From contig QCIB01000014.1 of NCBI GenBank assembly GCA_003216915.1, forward strand, positions 1-44,863: a stretch of DNA of 44,863 bases. Direction: 5' to 3'. The translations under genes were made by a program, and so were the position numbers. Origin of the DNA: Prochlorococcus sp. AG-402-I23. GTDB lineage: Bacteria > Cyanobacteriota > Cyanobacteriia > PCC-6307 > Cyanobiaceae. Within the stretch, counting starts at the first letter, position 1, and each line of letters begins with the position of its first letter. The notes beneath the pieces are model-generated. The model was given only the letters and a program-made list of their open reading frames with translations, ran no database searches and had not been told where the DNA came from. Shown piece after piece: positions 10,892 through 18,560 of the stretch.

Positions 10892-11350
10892 ATGACAAAA
10901 GAGAGAACCTTTATTGCAATTAAACCAGATGGAGTTCAAAGAGGATATGTTTCTGAGATTATTGGCAGATTTGAAAAAAAAGGATTTAAATTGGTTGGAT
11001 TAAAGCAATTAATCCCCTCAAAAGATCTTGCTCAAAATCATTATGGGGTACATAGAGAAAGACCCTTTTTTGGTGATTTAGTAGACTTTATTTCAAGTGG
11101 CCCTGTTGTAGCAATGGTCTGGGAAGGTGAAGGAGTTATTTTGAGTGCTAGAAAACTAATAGGTGCAACAAAACCTCTTGAAGCAGAGCCTGGAACAATT
11201 AGAGGTGATTTAGCTATTGATATTGGGAGGAATATCATTCACGGTTCTGATGGAGAAGATACCGCAAAATTTGAAATTGATCTATGGTTTGACGACGAGG
11301 AATTATGTGAGTGGAAAACTTCTGATTTGAAATGGCGATCTGAAAATTAA
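10892..11350 (+). CDS. ndk: Nucleoside diphosphate kinase
   Basis: Transfers the gamma-phosphate from ATP to nucleoside diphosphates through a phospho-histidine. The catalytic H117 is in NIIHGSD and K11 in [10 protein letters not shown]. The length of 152 residues is standard. The ATG start follows a 121-base gap shared with divergent speA. It is convergent with the FAD oxidase gene, only 3 bases away. Confidence 0.97.
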   Translation: MTKERTFIAIKPDGVQRGYVSEIIGRFEKKGFKLVGLKQLIPSKDLAQNHYGVHRERPFFGDLVDFISSGPVVAMVWEGEGVILSARKLIGATKPLEAEPGTIRGDLAIDIGRNIIHGSDGEDTAKFEIDLWFDDEELCEWKTSDLKWRSEN

Positions 11351-11353
11351 AAT

Positions 11354-12463
11354 TTAAATCTCAAATCTATCTAAACTAAATTTTTCTAAAAAGCTTTTTT
11401 CTATTTTTTTGAGACTTTTATTTTGAACTATTTTCAAAAGAAGATCACTTGTTATTGCAGAAAATAAAACTCCATTTCTGTAATGTCCTGTAGCTATAAA
11501 AAGGTTTTCAATTTTTGATTTTCCAATTATTGGTTTAAGATCTGGAGTGCAGGGTCTAAATCCCCACCAATGTTCCATTTGTGGCCAATTAATAGCTTCT
11601 GGTAATAAGGAGCGAATGCCTTCTTGCAGTTGTTTTATTCCACTAGGAGTATTACCCTGATTAAATTTTGAATCTTTTTCAACTGTCGCTCCAACGATAA
11701 TAAGTCCATCATCACGAGGAACTAGATAAGTTTTTGGACCAAAAATAATTCTTTTTAAAAAATTTGTTGGACCTTGTATTGATAGCATTTGTCCCTTTAC
11801 AGGAAAGACTGGAATCTTATTAAAAATTTTTTTACTCCAAGCACCACTGCAAATTATTGCTTTTTCGCAGTTAATTTTTTTTAGTTCCCCCGTGGCACAT
11901 AAAACTGTGGCGCCAGTAATTTTATTTTTTTCTAATGTCAAATCCTTTACTTCTGATCCTTCTTGAAATTCGACTCCATGCAAGGAGCATGCTCTCTCAA
12001 GAGCACGCATCAGTCTTCTTCGGTTATCTATTTGCCCATCTTGTTCAAAAAGTAAACCATGTTTCCAAATAGAATTCATTCCATTAATTTCTGTTTGAAG
12101 ATCTTTGTGATTTAAATATTTTCCATATTCATAAGTGGGAAACTCTTCAAGATCTTCTTTATTTTTAAAAGGAACTACTATGCCACATTTTTTTAAACCG
12201 CATTTAATATTACTATCTTGTTCAATACTTTTTATCCACTTTGGAATTAGACTTTGACTTTCTTGGCCAAATTTTAGTAATTCATCATCGAGTCCTTCGG
12301 CATGAGTAGCTAACATTCCTGCAGCAACAAATCCAGCTGATTCATTTCTGTTTTTGCTTAAAACTAAAACTTTGAAGTTATTTCTTGAAAATTTATAAGC
12401 AATAGATAAACCTATAAGTCCACCGCCAATAATTAATATTGAATTTTTTGCTTCTTGTGTCAT
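11354..12463 (-). CDS. thiO: FAD-dependent glycine oxidase-like protein (ThiO/DadA family)
   Basis: A 369-residue D-amino-acid oxidase-fold protein. The N-terminal dinucleotide-binding motif is G13-GGLIG18, followed by strand VLVLSK. The C-terminal FAD-contact segment reads GHYRNGVLFSAIT, typical of ThiO, which makes iminoglycine for thiazole synthesis. No thi genes are nearby, so the thiamine role rests on family resemblance; a general D-amino-acid dehydrogenase is the alternative. The gene is divergent from gatB and convergent with ndk. Confidence 0.8.
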   Translation of the reverse strand: MTQEAKNSILIIGGGLIGLSIAYKFSRNNFKVLVLSKNRNESAGFVAAGMLATHAEGLDDELLKFGQESQSLIPKWIKSIEQDSNIKCGLKKCGIVVPFKNKEDLEEFPTYEYGKYLNHKDLQTEINGMNSIWKHGLLFEQDGQIDNRRRLMRALERACSLHGVEFQEGSEVKDLTLEKNKITGATVLCATGELKKINCEKAIICSGAWSKKIFNKIPVFPVKGQMLSIQGPTNFLKRIIFGPKTYLVPRDDGLIIVGATVEKDSKFNQGNTPSGIKQLQEGIRSLLPEAINWPQMEHWWGFRPCTPDLKPIIGKSKIENLFIATGHYRNGVLFSAITSDLLLKIVQNKSLKKIEKSFLEKFSLDRFEI

Positions 12464-12542
12464 TTAATAATTAATATTTTTATTTTTGTTTTGGTCCTCT
12501 TTTCCTTTATATCCAATAATATTAATAAAGAGACTTTTGATA

Positions 12543-14015
12543 ATGAACAATTTGGAATCTTGGGAAGCTGTGATCGGTTTGGAAACTCATGTACAGCTTA
12601 ATACGAAAAGTAAAATATTCACATCTGCGTCAACAGCTTTTGGTGATGCACCTAATACGCATATAGATCCTGTAGTTTGTGGTTTACCAGGAACTCTTCC
12701 AGTTTTGAATGAAACTGTTCTTGAGTATGCTGTAAAAACTTCTTTGGCATTAAATCTAAATGTTGCAAAACATTGTAAATTTGATAGAAAACAATATTTT
12801 TATCCTGATCTGCCTAAAAATTATCAAATTTCACAATTTGATGAGCCATTAGCTGAAAATGGCTGGTTAGAGGTTGAAATAATTGAAAAGGACAAAGAAC
12901 CTTATATCAAAAAAATTGGTATAGAAAGGCTACATATGGAAGAAGACGCCGGCAAACTAGTCCATTCAGGAAGTGATAGATTAGCTGGCTCTAAGTATTC
13001 TTTAGTTGATTACAATCGTGCCGGAATAGCACTTTGTGAGATTGTAAGTAAACCAGATATTAGATCAGGAAAAGAGGCATCTGAATATGCTTCAGAGATT
13101 AGAAGAACAGTTAGATATCTAGGAGTATCAGACGGAAATATGCAAGAGGGTTCATTACGCTGTGATGTCAATATTTCAGTTAGAAAAGGACCTAATGCTC
13201 CTTTTGGTACCAAAGTGGAAATAAAAAATATGAATTCATTTTCTGCAATTCAAAAGGCTTGTGATTATGAAATAGCCAGACAAATAGAAGTTTACGAAAA
13301 TGGAGGAAATATTGTCCAAGAAACAAGGTTATGGGATGAAGCTAAGCAATTAACGAAAAGTATGAGATTAAAAGAAGGTAGCAGTGACTATAGATATTTT
13401 CCTGATCCTGACTTAGGTCCAATTGAAATAACAAAAGCCCAACAAGAAATATGGTTTAAAGAACTACCAGAATTACCTGCAAAGAAAAGAAATAAATATG
13501 TAAGTCAATTTGGGTTGTCTGCATATGATGCAAGGGTAATTTCTGATGAAATAAGAATGGCAAACTTTTTTGAAGAAACAGTAGCAAATGGTGCCGAGGC
13601 TAAACTAGCTTCAAATTGGGTAACAAGTGATATTGTGGGCTATTTAAAATCAAACAAACTAAGTTTTAGTGAATTAAAGCTTAGTCCTGAAAATCTTGCT
13701 GAAATGATTAGCATGATTTCAAAAAATATAATTAGTGGAAAAATTGCAAAAGAAATTTTACCTGAACTTATTCAAAAAAATATTTCTCCGAAAAAATTAG
13801 TTGAAGAAAAAGGGTTGGCAATGATATCTGATTCCTCCACTATTTTTCCAATAATTGATGAACTTATAAATGAACATCCAAATGAAGTTCAAGCATTTAA
13901 AAATGGCAAAACTAAGTTACTTGGTTTTTTTGTTGGTCAACTTATGAAAAGAACAAAAGGTAAAGCTGATCCTAAACTTGCAAATAAACTTCTTATGGAA
14001 AAATTGAATAGCTAA
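12543..14015 (+). CDS. gatB: Asp-tRNA(Asn)/Glu-tRNA(Gln) amidotransferase subunit B
   Basis: Kinase/tRNA-binding subunit of GatCAB, which converts Glu-tRNA(Gln) and Asp-tRNA(Asn) to the correctly charged forms. The GatB core is clear: WEAVIGLETHVQL at the N-terminus, LHMEEDAGKLVH near residue 130 and a C-terminal YqeY-like helical tail (IISGKIAKEILPELI). The frame stays open back to a TTG at 12486, but the extra 19 residues are hydrophobic and outside the family. The ATG at 12543, directly before MNNLESWEAVIG, is therefore preferred and gives 490 aa. Confidence 0.96.
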   Translation: MNNLESWEAVIGLETHVQLNTKSKIFTSASTAFGDAPNTHIDPVVCGLPGTLPVLNETVLEYAVKTSLALNLNVAKHCKFDRKQYFYPDLPKNYQISQFDEPLAENGWLEVEIIEKDKEPYIKKIGIERLHMEEDAGKLVHSGSDRLAGSKYSLVDYNRAGIALCEIVSKPDIRSGKEASEYASEIRRTVRYLGVSDGNMQEGSLRCDVNISVRKGPNAPFGTKVEIKNMNSFSAIQKACDYEIARQIEVYENGGNIVQETRLWDEAKQLTKSMRLKEGSSDYRYFPDPDLGPIEITKAQQEIWFKELPELPAKKRNKYVSQFGLSAYDARVISDEIRMANFFEETVANGAEAKLASNWVTSDIVGYLKSNKLSFSELKLSPENLAEMISMISKNIISGKIAKEILPELIQKNISPKKLVEEKGLAMISDSSTIFPIIDELINEHPNEVQAFKNGKTKLLGFFVGQLMKRTKGKADPKLANKLLMEKLNS

Positions 14016-14029
14016 AGCTTAAAGAAGCT
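14016..14029. terminator. Short hairpin between gatB and coaE ends
   Basis: AGCTT-AAAG-AAGCT forms a 5-bp stem with a 4-base loop just after the gatB stop, followed by CTTTTAT on the plus strand. It could end gatB transcription. The stem is short and lies inside the last bases of coaE, so support is weak. Confidence 0.3.
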
Positions 14030-14648
14030 CTTTTATCGTATTGATCCATTTATTTTGTTCATCCGAATTATCTAAAATAATATCTGAAAATCTTCTTTTT
14101 TCTTCAAAACTTAATTGAAAATTTATCAATTCATATGCTTCTTTTTCGCTAATTTTATCTCTTGTGATAAGTCTGTTTTTTTGTAGTTCTTTAGGACATT
14201 TAACTAACCATATTTCAGTGCAAATATCTTCAAATTTTGCTTCAAACAATAATGGAATAACCAATACTATTGTTTGATTATTTCTGTATTGACTGCATTC
14301 TTCAATAATTCTTTCTTTAATTAAGGGGTGAAGCAGTTTTTCAATCCATTCCTTGCTTGCTGAATGCTTAAAAATAATGTTCCTTAAAAGTTTTCTGTTT
14401 ATTTCCCTTTCTGGATTGCTTTTATTATCAATAATTTTATTTCCAAAATAATCTAAAATTTTCTTATATCCATATGTGTTTGGTTTGATTAATTCTCTTG
14501 AAAAATGATCTGCATCTAATATTGGTATGTTTTTATGTTTTCTAATGTAATTAGTTATGGTTGTCTTCCCACTTGCAATACCTCCTGTTAAACCAATCCT
14601 TCTTTGGTTGTTTTTTGATTTTTGAAGAATATCCATATAATTAATCAT
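14019..14648 (-). CDS. coaE: Dephospho-CoA kinase
   Basis: Last step of coenzyme A synthesis: phosphorylates dephospho-CoA. The P-loop is G22-GIASGKT29, followed by the family motif LDADHFSREL. The LLFEAKFEDICTEIWLV segment is the usual Walker B region. Total length is 209 residues. A second ATG four codons downstream (14636) is an equally good start. The end is only 3 bases from the convergent gatB stop. Confidence 0.93.
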   Translation of the reverse strand: MINYMDILQKSKNNQRRIGLTGGIASGKTTITNYIRKHKNIPILDADHFSRELIKPNTYGYKKILDYFGNKIIDNKSNPEREINRKLLRNIIFKHSASKEWIEKLLHPLIKERIIEECSQYRNNQTIVLVIPLLFEAKFEDICTEIWLVKCPKELQKNRLITRDKISEKEAYELINFQLSFEEKRRFSDIILDNSDEQNKWINTIKELL

Positions 14649-14712
14649 AATCTAATTACTTAGTTTCTTTAGTATTAAAGAGTAGTTAATATGAATTAAA
14701 ATACCAAAAAGT

Positions 14713-15951
14713 TTGAGCCAGTTAGATTCCAATTGGTCATTTGTTGATGACAGTAAGGTAACACCCAAAGGGTTTCTTTTTGCTGGGATATCTGCTGGTT
14801 TAAAAGCTTCTAATAAAAAAGATTTAGCACTAATACTAGCTCCAAAAGGAAGTATTTTTAGTGGAATGTTTACTCAATCGATAGTTCGCGCTTCTTGTGT
14901 GGATATTTGTGAGGAAAGGATTAAAACAACTTCAGGTTTTGTAAGAGCAATACTAATTAATTCTGGTCAAGCAAATGCATGTACAGGAAATCTTGGCATT
15001 CAACATTTTCAAATTGCTACAGGAAAGATTGCGGAACTTTTAGGAATAAAAGAAGAAGAAGTTTTAATGTGCTCAACTGGTGTAATTGGTGTTCCAATAC
15101 AAATAAATGATTTAGTAAAAAATTTACCGAATTTAGTTAGTGATTTAAATGGTAATAATTTTCAAAATGCAGCAGAAGCAATTTTAACTACTGATTTGAC
15201 TTTGAAAAAAGTGTCAATAGAGACGATTATTCAAGGTAAAAAAATAAAAATAGCAGGATTTGCAAAAGGTTCAGGAATGATTTATCCCAACATGGCTACA
15301 ATGCTTGCTTTTCTAACCTGTGATGTGGGCATTGAGAAAGAAGAATGGGATAAAATGATTGCTATTGCGATTAAAAAATCTTTTAATGCAATATCAGTTG
15401 ATGGAGAGACAAGCACAAATGATTCTTTTGTTGGAATAAATGCAGGAGAGAAAATTGAAAAAAGGTTTTTTCCAATTATCCAACAAGGGATTGATATTGT
15501 ATGTCAGAACTTGGCAAAAAATATTGCAAGGGATGGAGAGGGAGCAAATTGTTTATTAGAAGTTTTGGTTCAAGGAGCAAAAAATACAGATGATGCAATT
15601 ATGCTCGCGAAATCTATTTGTAATTCTGCCTTGGTAAAAACTGCCATACATGGTTGTGATCCGAATTGGGGACGAATCATTTCTGCTGCAGGTAATTCTG
15701 GAGTTAAATTTAATTTACATGACGTTGACTTGTATATAGGAAACGCTCAGATTTTGGAAAACGGCAAGTTAAACAAATATGATCCACAAAAAGTCACAGA
15801 ATATATTAAGTCCAGAATGAAAGGTAGATATTTAGTAGATGATATTGTAAAAATTATGATTAATCTAAATTCTGGCGAATCGAAAGGTACAGCTTGGGGG
15901 TGCGATCTTTCTAAAAAGTATGTTGAAATAAATAGTGAATACACTACCTAG
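14713..15951 (+). CDS. argJ: Glutamate N-acetyltransferase / amino-acid acetyltransferase
   Basis: Bifunctional ArgJ of cyclic arginine synthesis: moves acetyl from N-acetylornithine to glutamate and can use acetyl-CoA. The precursor self-cleaves before a conserved threonine, seen here as A195-T196 in MATML. KGSGMIYPNM just upstream and SVDGETSTND further on match the family. The 412-residue length is normal. The start is TTG at 14713, giving MSQLDSNWSF. It is divergent from coaE. Confidence 0.95.
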   Translation: MSQLDSNWSFVDDSKVTPKGFLFAGISAGLKASNKKDLALILAPKGSIFSGMFTQSIVRASCVDICEERIKTTSGFVRAILINSGQANACTGNLGIQHFQIATGKIAELLGIKEEEVLMCSTGVIGVPIQINDLVKNLPNLVSDLNGNNFQNAAEAILTTDLTLKKVSIETIIQGKKIKIAGFAKGSGMIYPNMATMLAFLTCDVGIEKEEWDKMIAIAIKKSFNAISVDGETSTNDSFVGINAGEKIEKRFFPIIQQGIDIVCQNLAKNIARDGEGANCLLEVLVQGAKNTDDAIMLAKSICNSALVKTAIHGCDPNWGRIISAAGNSGVKFNLHDVDLYIGNAQILENGKLNKYDPQKVTEYIKSRMKGRYLVDDIVKIMINLNSGESKGTAWGCDLSKKYVEINSEYTT

Positions 15952-16021
15952 TTTTTGTAATCTTTGGGATCACTTGATATGACTATATAAAATCTCAAAA
16001 AGAATACACACCTTTTGCGAC

Positions 16022-16048
16022 TGTGATAATACTGTGATTATTATTTAT
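16022..16048 (+). repeat. Motif cluster A: two TGTGATTAT-type units 11 bp apart
   Basis: TGTGATAAT at 16022 and TGTGATTAT at 16033 lie exactly 11 bp apart, and the second continues as TGTGATTATTATTTATAC. The same extended unit recurs in cluster C about 1.4 kb away. The site is between the 3' ends of two convergent genes (argJ and the BtuR-like gene), so it is not in a usual promoter position. Function unknown. Confidence 0.6.
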
Positions 16049-16068
16049 ACCTCTATAGTGGAAGAAAG

Positions 16069-16102
16069 AACCCTGATAGTTATATGAGATATTGTGAGGG
16101 TT
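16069..16102. terminator. Inverted repeat between convergent argJ and BtuR-like genes
   Basis: AACCCT at 16069-16074 pairs with AGGGTT at 16097-16102 around a 22-base A+T-rich loop, followed by TATTTATTT. It lies in the gap after argJ and before the end of the convergent gene, so it may be a weak terminator. The loop is long, which lowers confidence. Confidence 0.3.
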
Positions 16103-16114
16103 ATTTATTTGGAT

Positions 16115-17227
16115 TTAAAAATCAATCCCAGGTCTAGGATTAATACCTAAATCTAAATAATGTTTGTAAGTTTTTACTCTTAAATGAGAGCTTGCTATAT
16201 TCAAATATGGAGGACGGAAAGTAGTAGAATTTCCTGTAATGATGACTTTAGTTTCTTTATTTTTCTTTAACAGAACTGAATAAATCTCTTCACCAGATAA
16301 TAATTGCAGATCAAGGGCAGTATTTAGTTTATCCAAAATAATAGTTTTATATAATCCACTAAGAATTGCTGCTTTAGCAATTTCCCAAGCTCGTTCGGCG
16401 TCAATATAATCCTGTTCTATAATCTTAATTTTACAAATTTTTTCATCTCTACCAGACCGTAGGTGATCCACTAAATTTGGATAACATTCTCTCAAAGCTT
16501 CAATGGAAGCATCCTCAGAATATCCATCTTTACTTCCTAACCACTGTAATATTAAAACTCTATGACTTTTATCTTGAGATATTCCTTTGCCGATAGCTTG
16601 AAGAGCCTTACCTAAAGCATATATCGAATTACTTGATGAAAAAACTTCAATATTATTCTGCAAATTATTTATGGTTTTTCCGGAATTTGTTTGCCATGAA
16701 AAAGGCTTAGTCTTTGAGTGTATAAATTTTATATGAACATCGCTTAGTGCGATTAAAGATTTTGGGAAATTTTTTCCAGTAATTATTATCTCTATTGAAT
16801 CTGGTTTTTCATTGAGCGTTTTGGTAATTTCTTCCTCAGAAATCACATTCATTTCTAGAATATTTTGAATGTTTTCAATGAAAATTAAAGAATATAAATT
16901 ACTTACAATTGCTCCCTTCGCTATATCCCATCCCCTCATAGTTTCCTTCTTATCAAATGTTGTGCATTTATTATTAGAAAAAAATTTTGAACATAGTATT
17001 AATGCAGATTCAATAAATAAAGGAAACTTTTTCTGTAATGCTTCTATTGCAATATCTTGAAAGTAGGTTTTTTTCTTCTCAAGAGGAAATCTAAGCATAA
17101 AAACCTTCTCTTTTGGATTGGTCATTAAAGAGTTTTTAATGCAAAAACCAATTTTTCTTAGAATAATTCCTAAAGCTGCTTCACTTTCTCCCTTACCTTC
17201 GTATAAGTGAATTTTACCTTTATTCAA
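16115..17227 (-). CDS. Tandem-duplicated BtuR/CobO-like protein with degenerate P-loops
   Basis: 370 residues made of two copies of a BtuR/CobO-type (ATP:corrinoid adenosyltransferase) fold, about 1-185 and 190-370. Matching landmarks are about 181 residues apart: WDIAKGAIVSNLYSLIF at W100 against WEIAKAAILSGLYKTII at W281, then IIITGKNFP against VIITGNSTT. The C-terminus ends PRPGIDF, like the GIEF/GIEY end of the family. Canonical members have a GxGKGKTT nucleotide loop. Copy 1 has G11-KGESE16 (Glu in place of the Walker Lys), copy 2 has FSSSNS near 196-201. The DE pair in VILDELN is IEN in copy 1 and DK in copy 2. ATP-dependent adenosyl transfer looks unlikely; a corrinoid-binding or regulatory role is a guess. 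TTG start. Confidence 0.7.
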   Translation of the reverse strand: MNKGKIHLYEGKGESEAALGIILRKIGFCIKNSLMTNPKEKVFMLRFPLEKKKTYFQDIAIEALQKKFPLFIESALILCSKFFSNNKCTTFDKKETMRGWDIAKGAIVSNLYSLIFIENIQNILEMNVISEEEITKTLNEKPDSIEIIITGKNFPKSLIALSDVHIKFIHSKTKPFSWQTNSGKTINNLQNNIEVFSSSNSIYALGKALQAIGKGISQDKSHRVLILQWLGSKDGYSEDASIEALRECYPNLVDHLRSGRDEKICKIKIIEQDYIDAERAWEIAKAAILSGLYKTIILDKLNTALDLQLLSGEEIYSVLLKKNKETKVIITGNSTTFRPPYLNIASSHLRVKTYKHYLDLGINPRPGIDF

Positions 17228-17353
17228 ATCTATCTATCTTTTAATTTTGATTATATCTGATTTAGAAATATTTAATATTTTATAAGTGCAAATATTCTCT
17301 AGTAGGAAATTCCCATCCCCCTTTTAATTCTGAATATTCACCTTTGGTATGAA

Positions 17354-17387
17354 TGTGATTATTCTGTGATTACTTTAAAGATCACAG
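17354..17387. repeat. Motif cluster B: direct pair plus an inverted copy
   Basis: TGTGATTAT at 17354 and TGTGATTAC at 17365 are 11 bp apart. The second also forms a perfect inverted repeat, CTGTGAT (17364-17370) with ATCACAG (17381-17387), separated by 10 bases. The cluster is about 130 bp upstream of the BtuR-like start. It could be an operator, but the half-site spacing does not match a CRP/NtcA-type site. Confidence 0.6.
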
Positions 17388-17433
17388 AATTTAACCTTAA
17401 TTATTTCAATGTTTTTTATTTAAAAATTTAGAA

Positions 17434-17500
17434 CTGTGATTATTATTTTACCGACTGTGATTATGGTGTGATTATTATTTTACAATGTGCTTATGTGATA
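17434..17500 (+). repeat. Motif cluster C: phased TGTGATTAT units
   Basis: Units start at 17435, 17456 and 17467 (spacing 21 and 11, total 32, close to whole helical turns). The units at 17435-17451 and 17467-17483 are identical over 17 bases (TGTGATTATTATTTTAC). Weaker forms follow at 17486 (TGTGCTTAT) and 17494 (TGTGATA). The rest of the 335-base gap 17228-17562 shows no coding sequence or RNA gene that I recognise. Confidence 0.65.
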
Positions 17501-17562
17501 CCAATGGATTACAGCAAGGTTGATATACTAAATGCCAAAGGTGGAAATTAAGAGCGTATATA

Positions 17563-17805
17563 CTACTTAAGTTTTAGCAAATCTATTGGCAGATATTCAT
17601 TTATATAAAGAAATAGTATTGTTAAAGTTCCAATGACAGAACCTATAAAACCTCCAAAAAAATTTACTAATAATCCAGATTGTCTAATTATTGTTTCTTC
17701 ATTTTTTTCTTCTTCAATATTAGGAGAATCAACTACTTTTAAGCGCTGATTGGTTGTTGGTTGTTTAAGTTGTTGGTGTCGGATGAGGGCTTCGAAATCA
17801 GGCAT
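17563..17805 (-). CDS. Small membrane protein overlapping the ParA-like gene
   Basis: An 80-residue protein from the ATG at 17805 (MPDFEALIRHQQLKQ). The frame can be extended to a TTG at 17829 for 88 aa. The N-terminal half is polar and acidic (IEEEKNEET). Residues about 44-68 form one hydrophobic, glycine-containing transmembrane helix, and the tail is short. The start lies inside the 3' end of the ParA-like gene (67-base overlap, different frame), implying translational coupling. No family recognised. A membrane-bound partner of the ATPase is an inference from the overlap only. Confidence 0.7.
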   Translation of the reverse strand: MPDFEALIRHQQLKQPTTNQRLKVVDSPNIEEEKNEETIIRQSGLLVNFFGGFIGSVIGTLTILFLYINEYLPIDLLKLK

Positions 17806-18410
17806 GGAATTTGTGAGGCAATTGAACAATAAGCAGACCAGCCCGTCATTCGACGAGGATCTGATCTACCTAAATCATCTACAGCTTCAAATACAGCATT
17901 ACCAGAGGCTTCTGCTTTATCAAATGCTGAAAGTAAGGGTATAAATGTATCAAAAACATGTAAACCAAAATTTTCTAGAGCTGCTTTGGCTTGTTGCGCT
18001 GCTTTTTGCTGTCTAAAATCAACTTTTACTATCACTACTGCATGGTTAACTTTTAAGTTGCCCAATAAATTAGCTAGTTCAACAGTTAATTCCACTGATC
18101 TTGCTTTTGCAGTTGTAGGTAAGATAACTAAATCTGAACCATAAGCTAGGTGTTTAAGTTCTTCTTGATCACTGCTAGCCTGGCCATCAGTTATTACAAT
18201 TTCTGATGATCTTGATGCTTTAGCAGCTGAGCTGACGGGGAAAACTGGAAATGGAAGATTACCTCTTGATGCATATGCTAATGCAGATCTATTCTTGTCG
18301 GCATCGACTATGCAAACTTTTTTACCTTCAGAATGCCAAACACTAGCAAGGTGAATACTTGTGCAGGTCTTGGCTACACCCCCTTTTTGTCCGCAAACGG
18401 TAATGAACAA
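17739..18410 (-). CDS. ParA/MinD-type ATPase (short, orphan)
   Basis: A 223-residue deviant Walker A ATPase. K9-GGVAKTC16 has both lysines of the ParA class, followed by VDADKNRSALAYASRG (Walker A', residues 35-50) and IVITDGQAS (71-79, Walker B region). The small size and missing N-terminal DNA-binding extension fit the type Ib/orphan ParA group. These use ATP-driven dimerisation and nonspecific DNA binding to position cargo such as plasmids, carboxysomes or chemoreceptors. No ParB or McdB homologue is recognisable next to it; the overlapping small membrane protein is the only close partner. TTG start. Divergent from the aldo/keto reductase across 150 bases with nothing recognisable. Confidence 0.85.
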   Translation of the reverse strand: MFITVCGQKGGVAKTCTSIHLASVWHSEGKKVCIVDADKNRSALAYASRGNLPFPVFPVSSAAKASRSSEIVITDGQASSDQEELKHLAYGSDLVILPTTAKARSVELTVELANLLGNLKVNHAVVIVKVDFRQQKAAQQAKAALENFGLHVFDTFIPLLSAFDKAEASGNAVFEAVDDLGRSDPRRMTGWSAYCSIASQIPCLISKPSSDTNNLNNQQPISA

Positions 18411-18560
18411 TTTTTTATTTTTATTTCTCTTACTTTGGAGAATAATTTCTTAATGTCAAGTAAGATTGGATTTTAATGCTTTAAAACTTATTTTTTGAAA
18501 TATTTTAATGAGATTATTATTTTTAGATAACTTTATAAAGTTCCTTATTTCAATAGGCTA

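Noticed and set aside
12486..12542. 19-residue extension of GatB from a TTG start
   Set aside because: Hydrophobic and unlike the family; the ATG at 12543 gives the normal N-terminus.
17364..17387. CRP or NtcA site
   Set aside because: CRP needs TGTGA-N6-TCACA and NtcA GTA-N8-TAC; the spacing here is 12 between the cores.
17354..17500. CRISPR-like array
   Set aside because: Units are too short (9-17 bases), spacing is 11-32 bp without unique spacers, and no cas genes are present.
17354..17500. DnaA boxes / replication origin
   Set aside because: TGTGATTAT matches the reversed DnaA box TGTGGATAA at too few positions, and no dnaA or dnaN gene is nearby.
15952..18410. Recent genomic island carrying the BtuR-like and ParA-like genes
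   Set aside because: No tRNA, integrase, attachment repeats or IS ends are seen, and base composition is not obviously different; the direct motif clusters alone do not show insertion.
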